Shown here: piece by piece, positions 18,691 to 27,192 of the stretch
Position numbering within the stretch: the first letter of the stretch is position 1
Layout of the letters: each line of letters opens with the position of its first letter
Assembly (NCBI RefSeq): GCF_014697125.1
Contig: NZ_JACJRG010000016.1
Location: 62,001-126,000, forward strand
Source: Anabaena minutissima FACHB-250
GTDB lineage: Bacteria > Cyanobacteriota > Cyanobacteriia > Cyanobacteriales > Nostocaceae
Direction: 5' to 3'
Length of the DNA stretch: 64,000 nucleotides
Program-made: the position numbers and the translations under genes
The notes under the pieces: model-generated
The model's database searches: none
What the model was told of the DNA's origin: nothing
The model's input: the letters and a program-made list of their open reading frames with translations, nothing else

Positions 18691-20247
18691 TCAAGCCCGA
18701 ATCACAGTAATCCTGCGCTGATTTTGTGTCAGCACAACCTGAGTTGACAAACGTTCTTCCATTGGTAAAGCATTTTTACGCCTATCAAACACAAATAACC
18801 AACCAAAATCCAACCCCAAACGCCCTAAATAGGATTCTAACTGCTCAATACCCTCAGCTTGAGGGTCACGCTTTTTCTCCCGCCATACCTTTAACTCAAT
18901 ACCTAACGTGACATCTTTGTAACGCAGACATAAATCCATTCTGTCACTACCAATTGCATATTCCCTCTCCAAGACTCCACCACCATTGATCACACGATGC
19001 AAGAAAGCCATTAATACGATATGGGGGGCAATTTCATGATAGCCAGTGCTACCTAATAATGGTTCGCCATGCTGTCGCCAAAACTTGAGAAATGCTGCAA
19101 GTAACGCATCTATATTTAACTCACCTTCCGGGGTTAACCAAGTTGGTGCAATCACTGGTAGGGAAGCCATTGGTGTCACCGTTAACACCCTGGGCAAAAC
19201 TTCTCGATAAATGGGATTAGCAATGGTTAATCCGCCTTGGGGGTGCATTTTACATAAACCTAAATCAATCACAAATTGAATATCATCATTGGGTATATCC
19301 CCCAATTCCAAACCTGCTAACATCGGCTCGATAATTGCTTTTATCCTTGGTTCTCGTAAGCGTTCAGCTAAACTATCTAAATGAGTATCTTGACGAGCAA
19401 TTAATATTTCCTTTGCTTGTAAGATATGTTCTTTAGTAATAGCAATACTTCTATCCTTAACCATTTTTTCCACAACTTCTTTAGCCAGAGCATTCACTAA
19501 CCAAGGTTGTCCTTGAGTTAAATCAAAGGCTGTTGCTGTGGCTTCTGGTGTAAAAATTTGTCCTGTCTGTTCTGTATGTTGTTGATATAGTTCTACAACT
19601 TCCTCGGCATTAAAATTTCTCAAGGTAATGGAAGTGACTTTGATATTAAAAGGACTGGATGTATTTAGTCTGTCACTACCACCGGATGCTACTTTATAAT
19701 CCCGCACATCCCTTAAACCAATTAATCCCACCGATGAGGGAAAGTTTTCTGGCCGGTTTGGAAAACCATCTCGTAATTGCCGCAATATGGAAATCAGTGT
19801 TTGGTCTTGTAGGGAATCAATTTCATCAATAAATACTACCAAAGGTCGAGGTAAAGCTTTTGCCCAACCTTGCAAAAAAGCCTTAATTCTGTTTCCTGGG
19901 TCTTCCTTTTGCCATTGTTTAACAGGTGGTTGCAATTCATTAGATAAGCGGATAGAAATCGTATCATACCAAGTTCCTAAAATTGCTAATTCTGCTGCAC
20001 CTGGGTCATGATTGAATGCACTTCCTACTTCCGCAGATACCACTACTGCTGCATAAAGTCCTGTGGCGGTCAGTTGCTGTGCTAAAGCTAACATTGCTGT
20101 GGTTTTCCCTGTTTGTCGCGGTGCATGAACGACAAAATAACTACGCTGTTGGATTAGCTCCTCCAAATCTGGTAATCGTGTTGTTGGAGATAGCATATAG
20201 TGGATATCGTCTTGACATGGACCTGCAATGTTGAACCAGCGAGGCAT
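18691..20247 (-). CDS. AAA-like ATPase with C-terminal PD-(D/E)XK-like domain (paralogue B)
   Basis: A 518-residue near-duplicate of 13761-15311, same strand. Walker A in HAPRQTGKTTA, Walker B in VVFIDEIDSL, then the same C-terminal PD-(D/E)XK-like module (GIELKVW). The two proteins are near-identical except around residues 85-135, where GTWYDTISIRLSNELQPPV replaces GTWQNTIEDNLPPELQPPA and the following segment differs. The duplication includes about 50 bp upstream and the 3' end. It starts at ATG 20247 (MPRWFNIAGP). Confidence 0.85.
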   Translation of the reverse strand: MPRWFNIAGPCQDDIHYMLSPTTRLPDLEELIQQRSYFVVHAPRQTGKTTAMLALAQQLTATGLYAAVVVSAEVGSAFNHDPGAAELAILGTWYDTISIRLSNELQPPVKQWQKEDPGNRIKAFLQGWAKALPRPLVVFIDEIDSLQDQTLISILRQLRDGFPNRPENFPSSVGLIGLRDVRDYKVASGGSDRLNTSSPFNIKVTSITLRNFNAEEVVELYQQHTEQTGQIFTPEATATAFDLTQGQPWLVNALAKEVVEKMVKDRSIAITKEHILQAKEILIARQDTHLDSLAERLREPRIKAIIEPMLAGLELGDIPNDDIQFVIDLGLCKMHPQGGLTIANPIYREVLPRVLTVTPMASLPVIAPTWLTPEGELNIDALLAAFLKFWRQHGEPLLGSTGYHEIAPHIVLMAFLHRVINGGGVLEREYAIGSDRMDLCLRYKDVTLGIELKVWREKKRDPQAEGIEQLESYLGRLGLDFGWLFVFDRRKNALPMEERLSTQVVLTQNQRRITVIRA

Positions 20248-20471
20248 GGGACTTTGGCCGTTGGCGGATACTTTGAGTTTAGACGATTTTGGAGTTGGAG
20301 CGAGGCAATGTAGGGAAAAGTTAGGTAACGCCTGAGAAAAGCAAATAACTTTTAGTAGATAAAAATAAATGGATTTATGATATTTCTGGAGTGGGTTTAT
20401 TGCCTAATTTAAGGAAAAATGAGGGAATCATTCCACCTATCCTGACAAGTCCTTACTATATAAGCAATTTC

Positions 20472-20993
20472 CTAATTTATTTCCATATAACTGCTGTGCG
20501 GCCATTGTCCACCAAACAGGGCGTAAATTTCTACAGGTTTGCTAGAAATAGTCACGCCTAATTCATAAGATTTACCTGTGAAGGCGGCAAAGCGGCGGAC
20601 AGCTTCATCATAGAAGCGGCTACTCCGATATTTTTTGTTTGTTAAGTCAATGGCGAACAATCCATAAAAGTAGCGGGGGATGCTTTGGATGGTTTCGACA
20701 ATTTGACCGAGGTTTCTAGCTAAGATGGCGTTGCGGGGAACGGTTGTATTCCAGGCTGTATCTAATGCCCATGATGCAGATGTCAAGTGAGAAGCACCGC
20801 AGATACCGCAAATACGAGGCGTAACAATTAATCCAGCTTGGGGGTCTTTACCTCGAAGAATAATTTCAAATCCGCGAAATAGTTCGGCGTGTGTCCAGGC
20901 GTTAACGACTTGTCCATCTTCAATTTCCACGCGAACGTCTAAATCACCCTCGACTCTACCGACAGGCGAAATATCTAATGTTTTAATTCCCAT
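20472..20993 (-). CDS. hupL: Uptake [NiFe]-hydrogenase large subunit, 5' part (interrupted hupL)
   Basis: The N-terminal 173 codons of HupL as read in vegetative cells. Residues 62 and 65 are the proximal Ni-Fe ligands in TPRICGICGASH. After the in-repeat Met170 the frame runs into element DNA and reads only EIN before a stop. After excision the same frame continues into 10579. hupS lies 55 bp upstream on the same strand, with a hairpin between. A start at ATG 20993 fits MGIKTLDISPVGRVEGD, which is a typical HupL opening. Confidence 0.95.
   Translation of the reverse strand: MGIKTLDISPVGRVEGDLDVRVEIEDGQVVNAWTHAELFRGFEIILRGKDPQAGLIVTPRICGICGASHLTSASWALDTAWNTTVPRNAILARNLGQIVETIQSIPRYFYGLFAIDLTNKKYRSSRFYDEAVRRFAAFTGKSYELGVTISSKPVEIYALFGGQWPHSSYMEIN
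20483..20498 (-). repeat. hupL element recombination site (distal copy)
   Basis: CCATATAACTGCTGTG, encoding the codons for HSSYM on the minus strand. It pairs with 10576-10591 as the crossover site for XisC. Confidence 0.93.
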
Positions 20994-21019
20994 TCTCCTC
21001 TCCTCTCGGTAATTGTTTT

Positions 21020-21045
21020 GTAGTAAGCACTGAAGTGCTTACTAC
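21020..21045. promoter_or_regulatory. Hairpin in the hupS-hupL spacer
   Basis: GTAGTAAGCACT, loop GA, AGTGCTTACTAC: a 12-bp perfect stem in the 55-bp gap between hupS (stop at 21049) and hupL (start at 20993). It has the GTAGTA arms of the dispersed palindrome family at 1327 and 56603. It could stabilise the hupS mRNA or reduce hupL expression. Confidence 0.8.
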
Positions 21046-21048
21046 GAA

Positions 21049-22011
21049 CTAAACTGTAAAAAAGTCTTCTTCTGCCCAGTTGGGGGCTGTATTTTTAGCC
21101 ACCATTGTGAGTAAGGCGTAGTCTTTGGTTTTGACTCCTGGTGGTAATTCTTTGGGGACTCCCATAACGGTTTGAGTTTTAAATACCGTTCCGGGTTTGA
21201 GGTCAAAGAAGGGAAATTCTGGTTCTGTACAACCTAAACACGGCATTCCCGCGCGAGTTTTGGAGGAAACGCGATTCCAGAGGATGCGGTTGCAGGAGGA
21301 ATGGGTCATAGGGCCACGACAACCCAAGTCGTAGAATAAGCAGCCTTTACGCTGACCAAATTCGGCGGTGGTGGCTTTGTAAGCAAAGTGAACGTTACGG
21401 GTACAACCTGTTTGGGTGTAGGTGTTGAAGAAGGTTTGGGGACGGTGCAGTTCATCGAGGGCGATGTCAGCGATGCGTCCAGTAGCGATCGCCACTAATA
21501 TCTGCGTAATCCAATCGGGGTGTGCTGGACATCCAGGAATATTAATCACAGGTAATCCCGATTTGGCGACGAAATCCTTACCTAAGAAGCCGCCTTCTTG
21601 ACGCTTAAGAAATTGCAAACCTTCGGATTCGCTGGGGTTAGGCGACATAGCGGGGATTCCTCCCCAGGTGGCGCAGTCTCCTACAGCCACAACAAAGCTA
21701 GCAACTTTCGAGAGGTCATTTAGCCAATCTTTCATCGGGCGATCGGCAAACCTATTCCATTCGCCTGTACCGTCGGGGGCATTAACTACAGTACCTTCAA
21801 ATACCAAGATGTCTAAAGGTATCTTGCCGAGAATGCAGTCCCACAGTAGGGTTTGTAAGTTGTTGCCTAGTTCCAATCCCAAGGAAGGATGCCAAAGTAC
21901 CTTAATGCCAAAGTCAGCAATTAGATCGCAGACTGTCGGTTCTTCGGCGTTGAGAAAAGACATAGTGTTGCCCGAACAAGCACCACCTTGCAGCCAGAGT
22001 ACGTTAGTCAT
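21049..22011 (-). CDS. hupS: Uptake [NiFe]-hydrogenase small subunit
   Basis: A full-length HupS of 320 residues that carries electrons from the Ni-Fe site through iron-sulfur clusters. The N-terminus MTNVLWLQGGACSGNTMS is the proximal-cluster motif. Other cysteines are visible in GCPAHPD, GCTRN, GCLFYDLGCRGP, SSCNRILW and MPCLGCTEP. There is no twin-arginine leader, as in cyanobacterial uptake hydrogenases. It is the first gene of hupSL, and its upstream region has a candidate NtcA site at 22254. Confidence 0.96.
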   Translation of the reverse strand: MTNVLWLQGGACSGNTMSFLNAEEPTVCDLIADFGIKVLWHPSLGLELGNNLQTLLWDCILGKIPLDILVFEGTVVNAPDGTGEWNRFADRPMKDWLNDLSKVASFVVAVGDCATWGGIPAMSPNPSESEGLQFLKRQEGGFLGKDFVAKSGLPVINIPGCPAHPDWITQILVAIATGRIADIALDELHRPQTFFNTYTQTGCTRNVHFAYKATTAEFGQRKGCLFYDLGCRGPMTHSSCNRILWNRVSSKTRAGMPCLGCTEPEFPFFDLKPGTVFKTQTVMGVPKELPPGVKTKDYALLTMVAKNTAPNWAEEDFFTV

Positions 22012-22253
22012 TGGCTATTTATTTGTCTATGTTTACTATTTATGACGCAGGTGTTGACGCTTGTAGAGTTTCACCCGGTGATAAATATTTAGTTTTAATT
22101 TTTAGAATAAGATATTTTTTGTTTTTTTTTATTTAATTAAATAAAAATTAATCTTTAACTGAAAATTAAATCTTAATCATACTTGCTGAAAACTGTCATA
22201 TATTACACAGATTTTTATTAAATAACATGAAAAATAAATTTTAATTTGACTTT

Positions 22254-22267
22254 GTAAGCATAAATAC
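22254..22267 (-). promoter_or_regulatory. Candidate NtcA site upstream of hupSL
   Basis: The sequence GTAAGCATAAATAC fits the NtcA consensus GTA-N8-TAC exactly and lies 243 bp before the hupS start, in AT-rich DNA. hupSL of related strains is activated by NtcA in heterocysts. This match is one instance of a short motif and is not proof of binding. Confidence 0.5.
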
Positions 22268-22542
22268 TATAAATACACTACCTTTGAATTTATCGGATAT
22301 ATTGACTCGCAAAAATATTTTTTAGTGCTATTCTGTGGCAGAAAATAATATAAGTAATGAGTATTTAAAGCATACATTCATATTAGCAATTATACCCTAG
22401 AATTTAAGAATCAAGGTGTTCTATATTAAAAAATGAGTCATGTAATTATAGGGGAATGGGTATTGAGATAACTTTTACCGCTTCTCTAGTTCCAAAGCAA
22501 AGGGAATAACACTTCATAAAGTTCCTGTTGGCGTAAATAAAT

Positions 22543-22681
22543 ATAGCGTTTCTCGGTGGATTGAGGTACAAGAACCCCACCCCCTTTCCCCAAAGTTCTG
22601 TTCGGCAGAAACCGCCGCTCAGACTTCTATGCACCGCAAGGAGGGGACTATGATATACCTCATGTGATTAGAAAACGCTAT
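22543..22681. mobile_element. MITE-like element
   Basis: ATAGCGTTTC at 22543 and its inverted partner AAAACGCTAT at 22672-22681 bound about 139 bp (one mismatch in ten). The interior includes CCCCACCCCC runs and the segment GGCAGAAACCGCCGCTCAG. It has no coding capacity for a transposase. Confidence 0.55.
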
Positions 22682-22838
22682 GTATTTTCTCAAGGGGCTA
22701 GTACCGCAAGGCGTAAGTCAAAAAGCTTATCAAAAAGGCTTCTCATTTATTTAGAATGGATGCTTGATTTACACGAAAATGTACAAGTTAAAAACCTCAT
22801 TCCCAATTGATAATTACCAAACCGGAGAATTAGACAAC

Positions 22839-23105
22839 ATGAATGAATTTTTAAATGACCTGAATGTAAGGGCATTTCTTACAAATATGGTAACGAGGGA
22901 TTTAACTCTAACCACTGGATTACTGTGGTTAGTTATAGCCACAATTATCTCAATGGTTGGTGGTGCTATTGGCGGAATGATATTAGCTGGAAAAGAGATA
23001 GGTTATATGTTTTCTGCAACCATAGGGGCATTATTTGCGCCGAGTGGAGCAGTTCCCGCAGTGGTTTTAGGATTCGCCATTCTATATGTTTTGAGTAATT
23101 TTTAG
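22839..23105 (+). CDS. Small membrane protein (hup/hyp-linked)
   Basis: The preferred start is ATG 22839 (MNEFLNDLNVRAF), with a GGAG upstream; a longer frame opens at 22764. The protein of about 88 residues has two glycine-rich hydrophobic segments (LLWLVIATIISMVGGAIGGMIL and AVPAVVLGFAILYVL). The next gene starts 7 bp after its stop, so they form an operon. In related strains small genes of this type stand between hupSL and the hyp operon. Confidence 0.65.
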   Translation: MNEFLNDLNVRAFLTNMVTRDLTLTTGLLWLVIATIISMVGGAIGGMILAGKEIGYMFSATIGALFAPSGAVPAVVLGFAILYVLSNF

Positions 23106-23112
23106 GGGTCAT

Positions 23113-23337
23113 ATGATTGAATTAAGTTGGTTTTCAGTGAAGTTATTTTTTCGAGGTAAACTAATTCGTGATCCACTCTATTTTATTAGACAAATTACCA
23201 TTGGTATGAGCCTTGGTATGCTAGTGCTAATATTGCTGGCTCAGTTGGAAATTCCTTTCTGTATACCAATAACTATGTCTAGCTTAACAACAGGTATAAT
23301 GATGCCCTTTCTTCTCAAGGATTTTAAAATGAAGTGA
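23113..23337 (+). CDS. Small membrane protein (hup/hyp-linked)
   Basis: A 74-residue protein starting at ATG 23113, with two hydrophobic stretches (ITIGMSLGMLVLILLAQ and SSLTTGIMMPFLL). It follows the previous gene by 7 bp and precedes the NifU-related gene by 53 bp, so all three are probably cotranscribed. No further family assignment. Confidence 0.65.
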   Translation: MIELSWFSVKLFFRGKLIRDPLYFIRQITIGMSLGMLVLILLAQLEIPFCIPITMSSLTTGIMMPFLLKDFKMK

Positions 23338-23390
23338 GTTATTATTCATCATATATTGATTACTTTTGATCAACTATTGACTAATGAATA

Positions 23391-23666
23391 ATGACCGACC
23401 TTGAGGAATACATTCGGGAAATCAACCGATTTGAAGCCATTATATCTGAGTGGGATGAAAGCCAAAGGGGTGTAGCAGTTGGGCTACAAAGAGCAATTGA
23501 AGCTTTACATAAAGCAGCGTTGACAAATTTAATTAAAAGCCTCAAGCAAGAATCAATGTCAGCGTTGCGTCATGCTGTTGATGATGAAATTGTGTATGCA
23601 GTTTTGCTATATCACGATTTAGTTAAACCACCACAAGCTGACATTGAGGAAGTTCGTCCAGATTGA
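23391..23666 (+). CDS. NifU-related protein lacking the Fe-S scaffold domain
   Basis: A 91-residue protein (MTDLEEYIREINRFEAI...). I recognise it as the N-terminal part of a longer protein known from hyp-linked clusters, in which a NifU-type domain (motif around CxxC) follows the segment EEVRP. Here the frame stops right there (DIEEVRPD). No Cys residues remain. It is either a shortened functional variant or a relic. In the strain I recall, hyp genes follow; here a minus-strand secreted protein gene follows. Confidence 0.6.
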   Translation: MTDLEEYIREINRFEAIISEWDESQRGVAVGLQRAIEALHKAALTNLIKSLKQESMSALRHAVDDEIVYAVLLYHDLVKPPQADIEEVRPD

Positions 23667-23691
23667 TGAGATGTGAAGTAGTACCGAAAAT

Positions 23692-23720
23692 GTAGAGACG
23701 TAGCAATGTTACGTCTCTAC
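23692..23720. terminator. Dispersed hairpin, possible terminator
   Basis: GTAGAGACGTA, then GCAATGT, then TACGTCTCTAC: an 11-bp perfect stem in the gap between the convergent stops at 23666 and 23731. Same family as the hairpins at 2606, 27127 and 31767. Confidence 0.6.
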
Positions 23721-23730
23721 TCACGTTTAA

Positions 23731-24228
23731 TTAATCTGCGATCGCCCAACGCACATAAGGACGAAAAGCTGTAACACTTTTGTAGAAAATCAGACTATCT
23801 GGTACGTTAAGATTTCGCAAATCGACACGAAAATATGCTTTTTTATTTTTAAATTCTACGTTGTAAAAAGCAGATTCTTGTGAATGTGCTTTACCCACAC
23901 AAGAAGCATACTGATTATTCAAAGTTGAAACAAATTCTACAAATCGCTTATTGTTAGATGGAACTAACTTGGTTTCGTTGGCAAAAGCTGTAGTATCTGC
24001 CACTACTATATGCTCTGCACCACCTTCATAGGGTATACCCATCCACCATAATCCCACAGTTTTGGGACAATTACCACTGGTGCGTTGTACGTTGAACTGC
24101 ACATTTGGGGCAAAAATCGGCCCTGGTTCTGGCTGTGATTGTGCAGATGTTTGATTGGCGATGATTCCTACTATTGCTAATGAACCTAAAAGTCCATTAA
24201 TAATTCTGATTTGAGCCAGCTTTTTCAT
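23731..24228 (-). CDS. Exported hypothetical protein
   Basis: A 165-residue protein with a Sec signal peptide (MKKLAQIRIINGLLGSLAIV..., cleavage near TSAQS). The mature region contains GPIFAPNVQFNVQRTSGNCPKTVGLWW and two cysteines that could pair. I do not recognise the family. It is likely periplasmic, and starts at ATG 24228. Confidence 0.65.
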   Translation of the reverse strand: MKKLAQIRIINGLLGSLAIVGIIANQTSAQSQPEPGPIFAPNVQFNVQRTSGNCPKTVGLWWMGIPYEGGAEHIVVADTTAFANETKLVPSNNKRFVEFVSTLNNQYASCVGKAHSQESAFYNVEFKNKKAYFRVDLRNLNVPDSLIFYKSVTAFRPYVRWAIAD

Positions 24229-24404
24229 TACCTAAATTTCTATATTATAGTTACTTTAATTACATGACTGGATGGCTGAAATAAAAGTGCCATGTTGTGA
24301 CAATTTATCGTGTTTACAGTTACAGTTCTCTTGCCAGGAAGTAAGCAACAATATTAATTAATCAATAGAAATGCAGTCCTTAGAGTAAATTATGCTGCTA
24401 TTAC

Positions 24405-26096
24405 ATGAAACCTCGAATTATTGTTTGCGGCTTAGAACGTACTGGATATAAAATCTTTCGTTTGCTCAGACAACAGGGAGCGTTTGTAGTTGGTATTCAT
24501 CACAAACCCATCTCTGGCGAAGCAGCAGGCGACGTGATTATTGGTAGTTTATGTGCAGCTGCTACCCTAACAGCCGCAGGAATTCAGGAGGCTCATACCT
24601 TAGTTATAGCAGGAGCAGAGGATGAACTAAATTTATCAATCATGATGCAGGCGCGGGTATTAAATCCTCACATTCGGATTATTAACCGCCTATATAATCA
24701 TAACTTGGGTGAACGTCTGGATAAAACCTTAACAGACCACTTAAGTATGAGTGTTGTGGGATTAGCCGCACCATTATTCACCTTTGCCGCTTTGGGAAAT
24801 CAAGCGATCGGGCAAATCAAGTTATACGATCAAACTTGGCCAATTCAAGAAGTATATATTGATGAAAGCCATCCTTGGCTCGGTCGCCAGTTGAGTGATT
24901 TGTGGGAAGATCCTACACGGATGCCGATTTATTACTTACCCCTAGAAGGTGAGATGAATTTAATATCGGCGGTAATTTCGGGACAAGAATTAAAAATAGG
25001 CGATCGCCTAATTATTGGTATCCAACCCCGCTTCCGTCCCATCCGTCGATCCTTAATTAAAAAATTCCTAAAAATATTAACTAGTCTGCGTCAGTTTCAG
25101 CAACATGGGCAATCAGTAGTTGTTGGTGCGATCGTGCTAATGGTAGTGATTTTAACTGCCACACTCACCTATATGTCTACAGAATTAAGTTTGTCTGTAG
25201 TGGATGCGCTATATTTCTCTGTAGGCATGATTACAGGCGCAGGTGGCAACGACCAAGTTGTAGAAAATGCCCCCAATAGTATTAAATTATTTACTGTGGT
25301 GATGATGCTAGTTGGGGCAGTGGTAATTGGTATTTGGTATGCCATGCTCACTGATTTTGTTTTAGGTAGCCGCTTCAAGCAGTTTTGGGATGTAGCCCGT
25401 GTTCCCCAACGTCATCATTATATAGTTTGTGGTTTAAGTGGCATTGGCAATCGCATTGTGCAGCAACTCCATAGCACTGGTCATGAAGTTGTAGCCATTG
25501 AAACTGACTCCAACAATAGATATATTAACTCTGTCCGTGGATTGGGTATCCCTGTAATTCAAGGTGATGCTAGTTTCCGCACCATCCTGCAAACTAGTAA
25601 TGTTAATACAGCAGCAGCAGTATTAACTGTGACTAACAATGATGCCACTAATCTAGAAATTGCCCTGAAAGCCAAAGGTTTAGCACCCAAAATTCCGGTG
25701 ATTGTCCATTACGCTGACCCAGATTTTGCGGGAATGGCAAAGCAGGTGTTTGACTTTGAAGCCGTACTCAGTTCCGCAGAATTGGCAGCCCCTGCATTTG
25801 CGGCTGCGGCTTTGGGTGGACGCATCTTGGGCAACGGTATCACCGCCGATAAACTTTGGGTAGCTTTTGCAACTTTAATTACACCATCACATCCTTTTTG
25901 TAGCAAGTTGGTAAAAGACATTGCCATGTCTGCTAACTGTGTACCTTTATATATGGAAAGGAATGCTCAAAGAGTTCAAGGCTGGGATTTACTCACCACT
26001 TACCTGAATGAAGGGGATGTTTTATATTTGACAATGCCAGCAAATCGTTTATATTTATTGTGGCGAGACGAGCGAATTAGTGCTACACAAGTTTAA
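24405..26096 (+). CDS. Potassium channel-like protein with two RCK (TrkA-type) domains
   Basis: A 563-residue protein: a Rossmann NAD-binding domain (MKPRIIVCGLERTGYKIF), a TrkA-C-like part, a two-helix pore-like region (about residues 245-320), then a second RCK domain (HHYIVCGLSGIGNRIV) with a TrkA-C region. The pore loop reads MITGAGGNDQVVE where a K+ channel has TVGYG or TGFGD, so the selectivity filter is not canonical. It may be a modified channel or a regulatory protein. Starts at ATG 24405. A single-gene unit. Confidence 0.8.
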   Translation: MKPRIIVCGLERTGYKIFRLLRQQGAFVVGIHHKPISGEAAGDVIIGSLCAAATLTAAGIQEAHTLVIAGAEDELNLSIMMQARVLNPHIRIINRLYNHNLGERLDKTLTDHLSMSVVGLAAPLFTFAALGNQAIGQIKLYDQTWPIQEVYIDESHPWLGRQLSDLWEDPTRMPIYYLPLEGEMNLISAVISGQELKIGDRLIIGIQPRFRPIRRSLIKKFLKILTSLRQFQQHGQSVVVGAIVLMVVILTATLTYMSTELSLSVVDALYFSVGMITGAGGNDQVVENAPNSIKLFTVVMMLVGAVVIGIWYAMLTDFVLGSRFKQFWDVARVPQRHHYIVCGLSGIGNRIVQQLHSTGHEVVAIETDSNNRYINSVRGLGIPVIQGDASFRTILQTSNVNTAAAVLTVTNNDATNLEIALKAKGLAPKIPVIVHYADPDFAGMAKQVFDFEAVLSSAELAAPAFAAAALGGRILGNGITADKLWVAFATLITPSHPFCSKLVKDIAMSANCVPLYMERNAQRVQGWDLLTTYLNEGDVLYLTMPANRLYLLWRDERISATQV

Positions 26097-26117
26097 TCTG
26101 AGAGATAGTTGAGGGCA

Positions 26118-26990
26118 TTATAAGCTTTCCATCAATTCAATACACTTGTGCATTTGCTGACGCATCGTATCAACATCACCATGAAATCGCCGCCCATGTC
26201 CTGGTAACACCCACTCAAAGGTGTAATTTGCCAACTCTCGCATCGATTTAATCTGTTCTGACCACGAATACCAGCAGTAATCACGGAATGCAGCCAACTG
26301 ATGCAACCTTTCTGACCAAGCGAGATGATCGCCAGTAAACAGAAACTGGTTTTTGTAAAGTAGAACGGTGTGTCCTTTAGTGTGACCAGGAACAGGAATA
26401 ATTAACAAATCTGGTTCAAGCACAAATGGTTCTGAACCTGTTAGCTGCATTTCTACATCGCGAGTACCTGCACCGATATCATCAGTGTGAAGAATGCGAT
26501 CGCACTGAAAATGTTCAGCAAACTTTTGATGATCTGCCACATCATCTTGGTGACTCAGATACAGATAACGAATTCCTCCCATTTCTTCTATCCGCTTAAC
26601 TAACGGTGGCGCAAACCGGGGAGAATCCACCAATATATTCCCTTCTGAACGTTGAATTAAGTAGCTAGCAGCACCATAGGATTTTTCTGAGTGATAGCCA
26701 CAATGGTAAACATTTTTATCTACTAAAATGGGAAAACTTTGTTGAGCAATTTTAATATCTTTTGGCTTTTCAACTGTGCCAATAGAACTAGTGGGACAAG
26801 CCAAAAGTGCTTGCAATGCTGCTAATCTTTCCGCTTCAGTTGTTGGTTGATGATGCACTGCTGACTGTTCATCAACACGATAAAATACATCAGAAGTCAT
26901 CCAGCGACAGGTATCACAATCAATACAGCTAGTATCAACATAAAAATCGCCGGGGACATTTTGGGGGCGACGAATATTTAAATTAGCCAT
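26118..26990 (-). CDS. Ferredoxin-like N-terminus fused to metallo-beta-lactamase-fold hydrolase
   Basis: A 290-residue fusion. Residues 1-75 resemble a single-cluster ferredoxin (CIDCDTCRWM plus a later LLACPTSSIG), and the rest is a metallo-beta-lactamase fold. The fold's first motif reads LSHQDDVADH rather than the usual HxHxDH, while VPGHTKGHTV, FTGDHL and VLPGHGR supply later metal-ligand positions. This fusion is known in plants and cyanobacteria. A role in redox or nucleotide metabolism is only inferred. The start at ATG 26990 is well supported. Confidence 0.82.
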   Translation of the reverse strand: MANLNIRRPQNVPGDFYVDTSCIDCDTCRWMTSDVFYRVDEQSAVHHQPTTEAERLAALQALLACPTSSIGTVEKPKDIKIAQQSFPILVDKNVYHCGYHSEKSYGAASYLIQRSEGNILVDSPRFAPPLVKRIEEMGGIRYLYLSHQDDVADHQKFAEHFQCDRILHTDDIGAGTRDVEMQLTGSEPFVLEPDLLIIPVPGHTKGHTVLLYKNQFLFTGDHLAWSERLHQLAAFRDYCWYSWSEQIKSMRELANYTFEWVLPGHGRRFHGDVDTMRQQMHKCIELMESL

Positions 26991-27126
26991 GATATACCTC
27001 TGTGTGCCTAGCTAACCCCTATATCATCACGTTAGCAAAATTAGCCTACTTCTATCAGAACCAATAGATATAATTCGTAATTTGTAATAGCCTATGGCAA
27101 GGCTAATAAAGTTATCCTAAAAACTT

Positions 27127-27155
27127 GTAGAGACGTAGCTCTGCTACGTCTCTAT
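27127..27155. terminator. Dispersed hairpin, possible terminator
   Basis: AGAGACGTAGC, loop TCT, GCTACGTCTCT: an 11-bp stem located 3' of the geranylgeranyl-reductase-like gene (stop at 27193) on the minus strand. Member of the same family as 2606, 23692 and 31767. Confidence 0.55.
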
Positions 27156-27192
27156 GTCTCTACTTTTTCACCAGATGTCTATGTACGAGCAT

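Larger units (their letters stand above)
22012..22838. other. hupS upstream region and non-coding DNA
   Basis: More than 800 bp without a convincing gene: the hupSL regulatory region (very AT-rich), a MITE-like element (22543-22681) and the leader of the next gene. A minus-strand frame at 22446-22634 lies within the MITE and is probably spurious. Confidence 0.6.

Noticed and set aside
22446..22634. Minus-strand frame of 62 codons
   Set aside because: It overlaps the MITE-like element at 22543-22681 and opens with GTG; no supporting ribosome-binding site or family signal.
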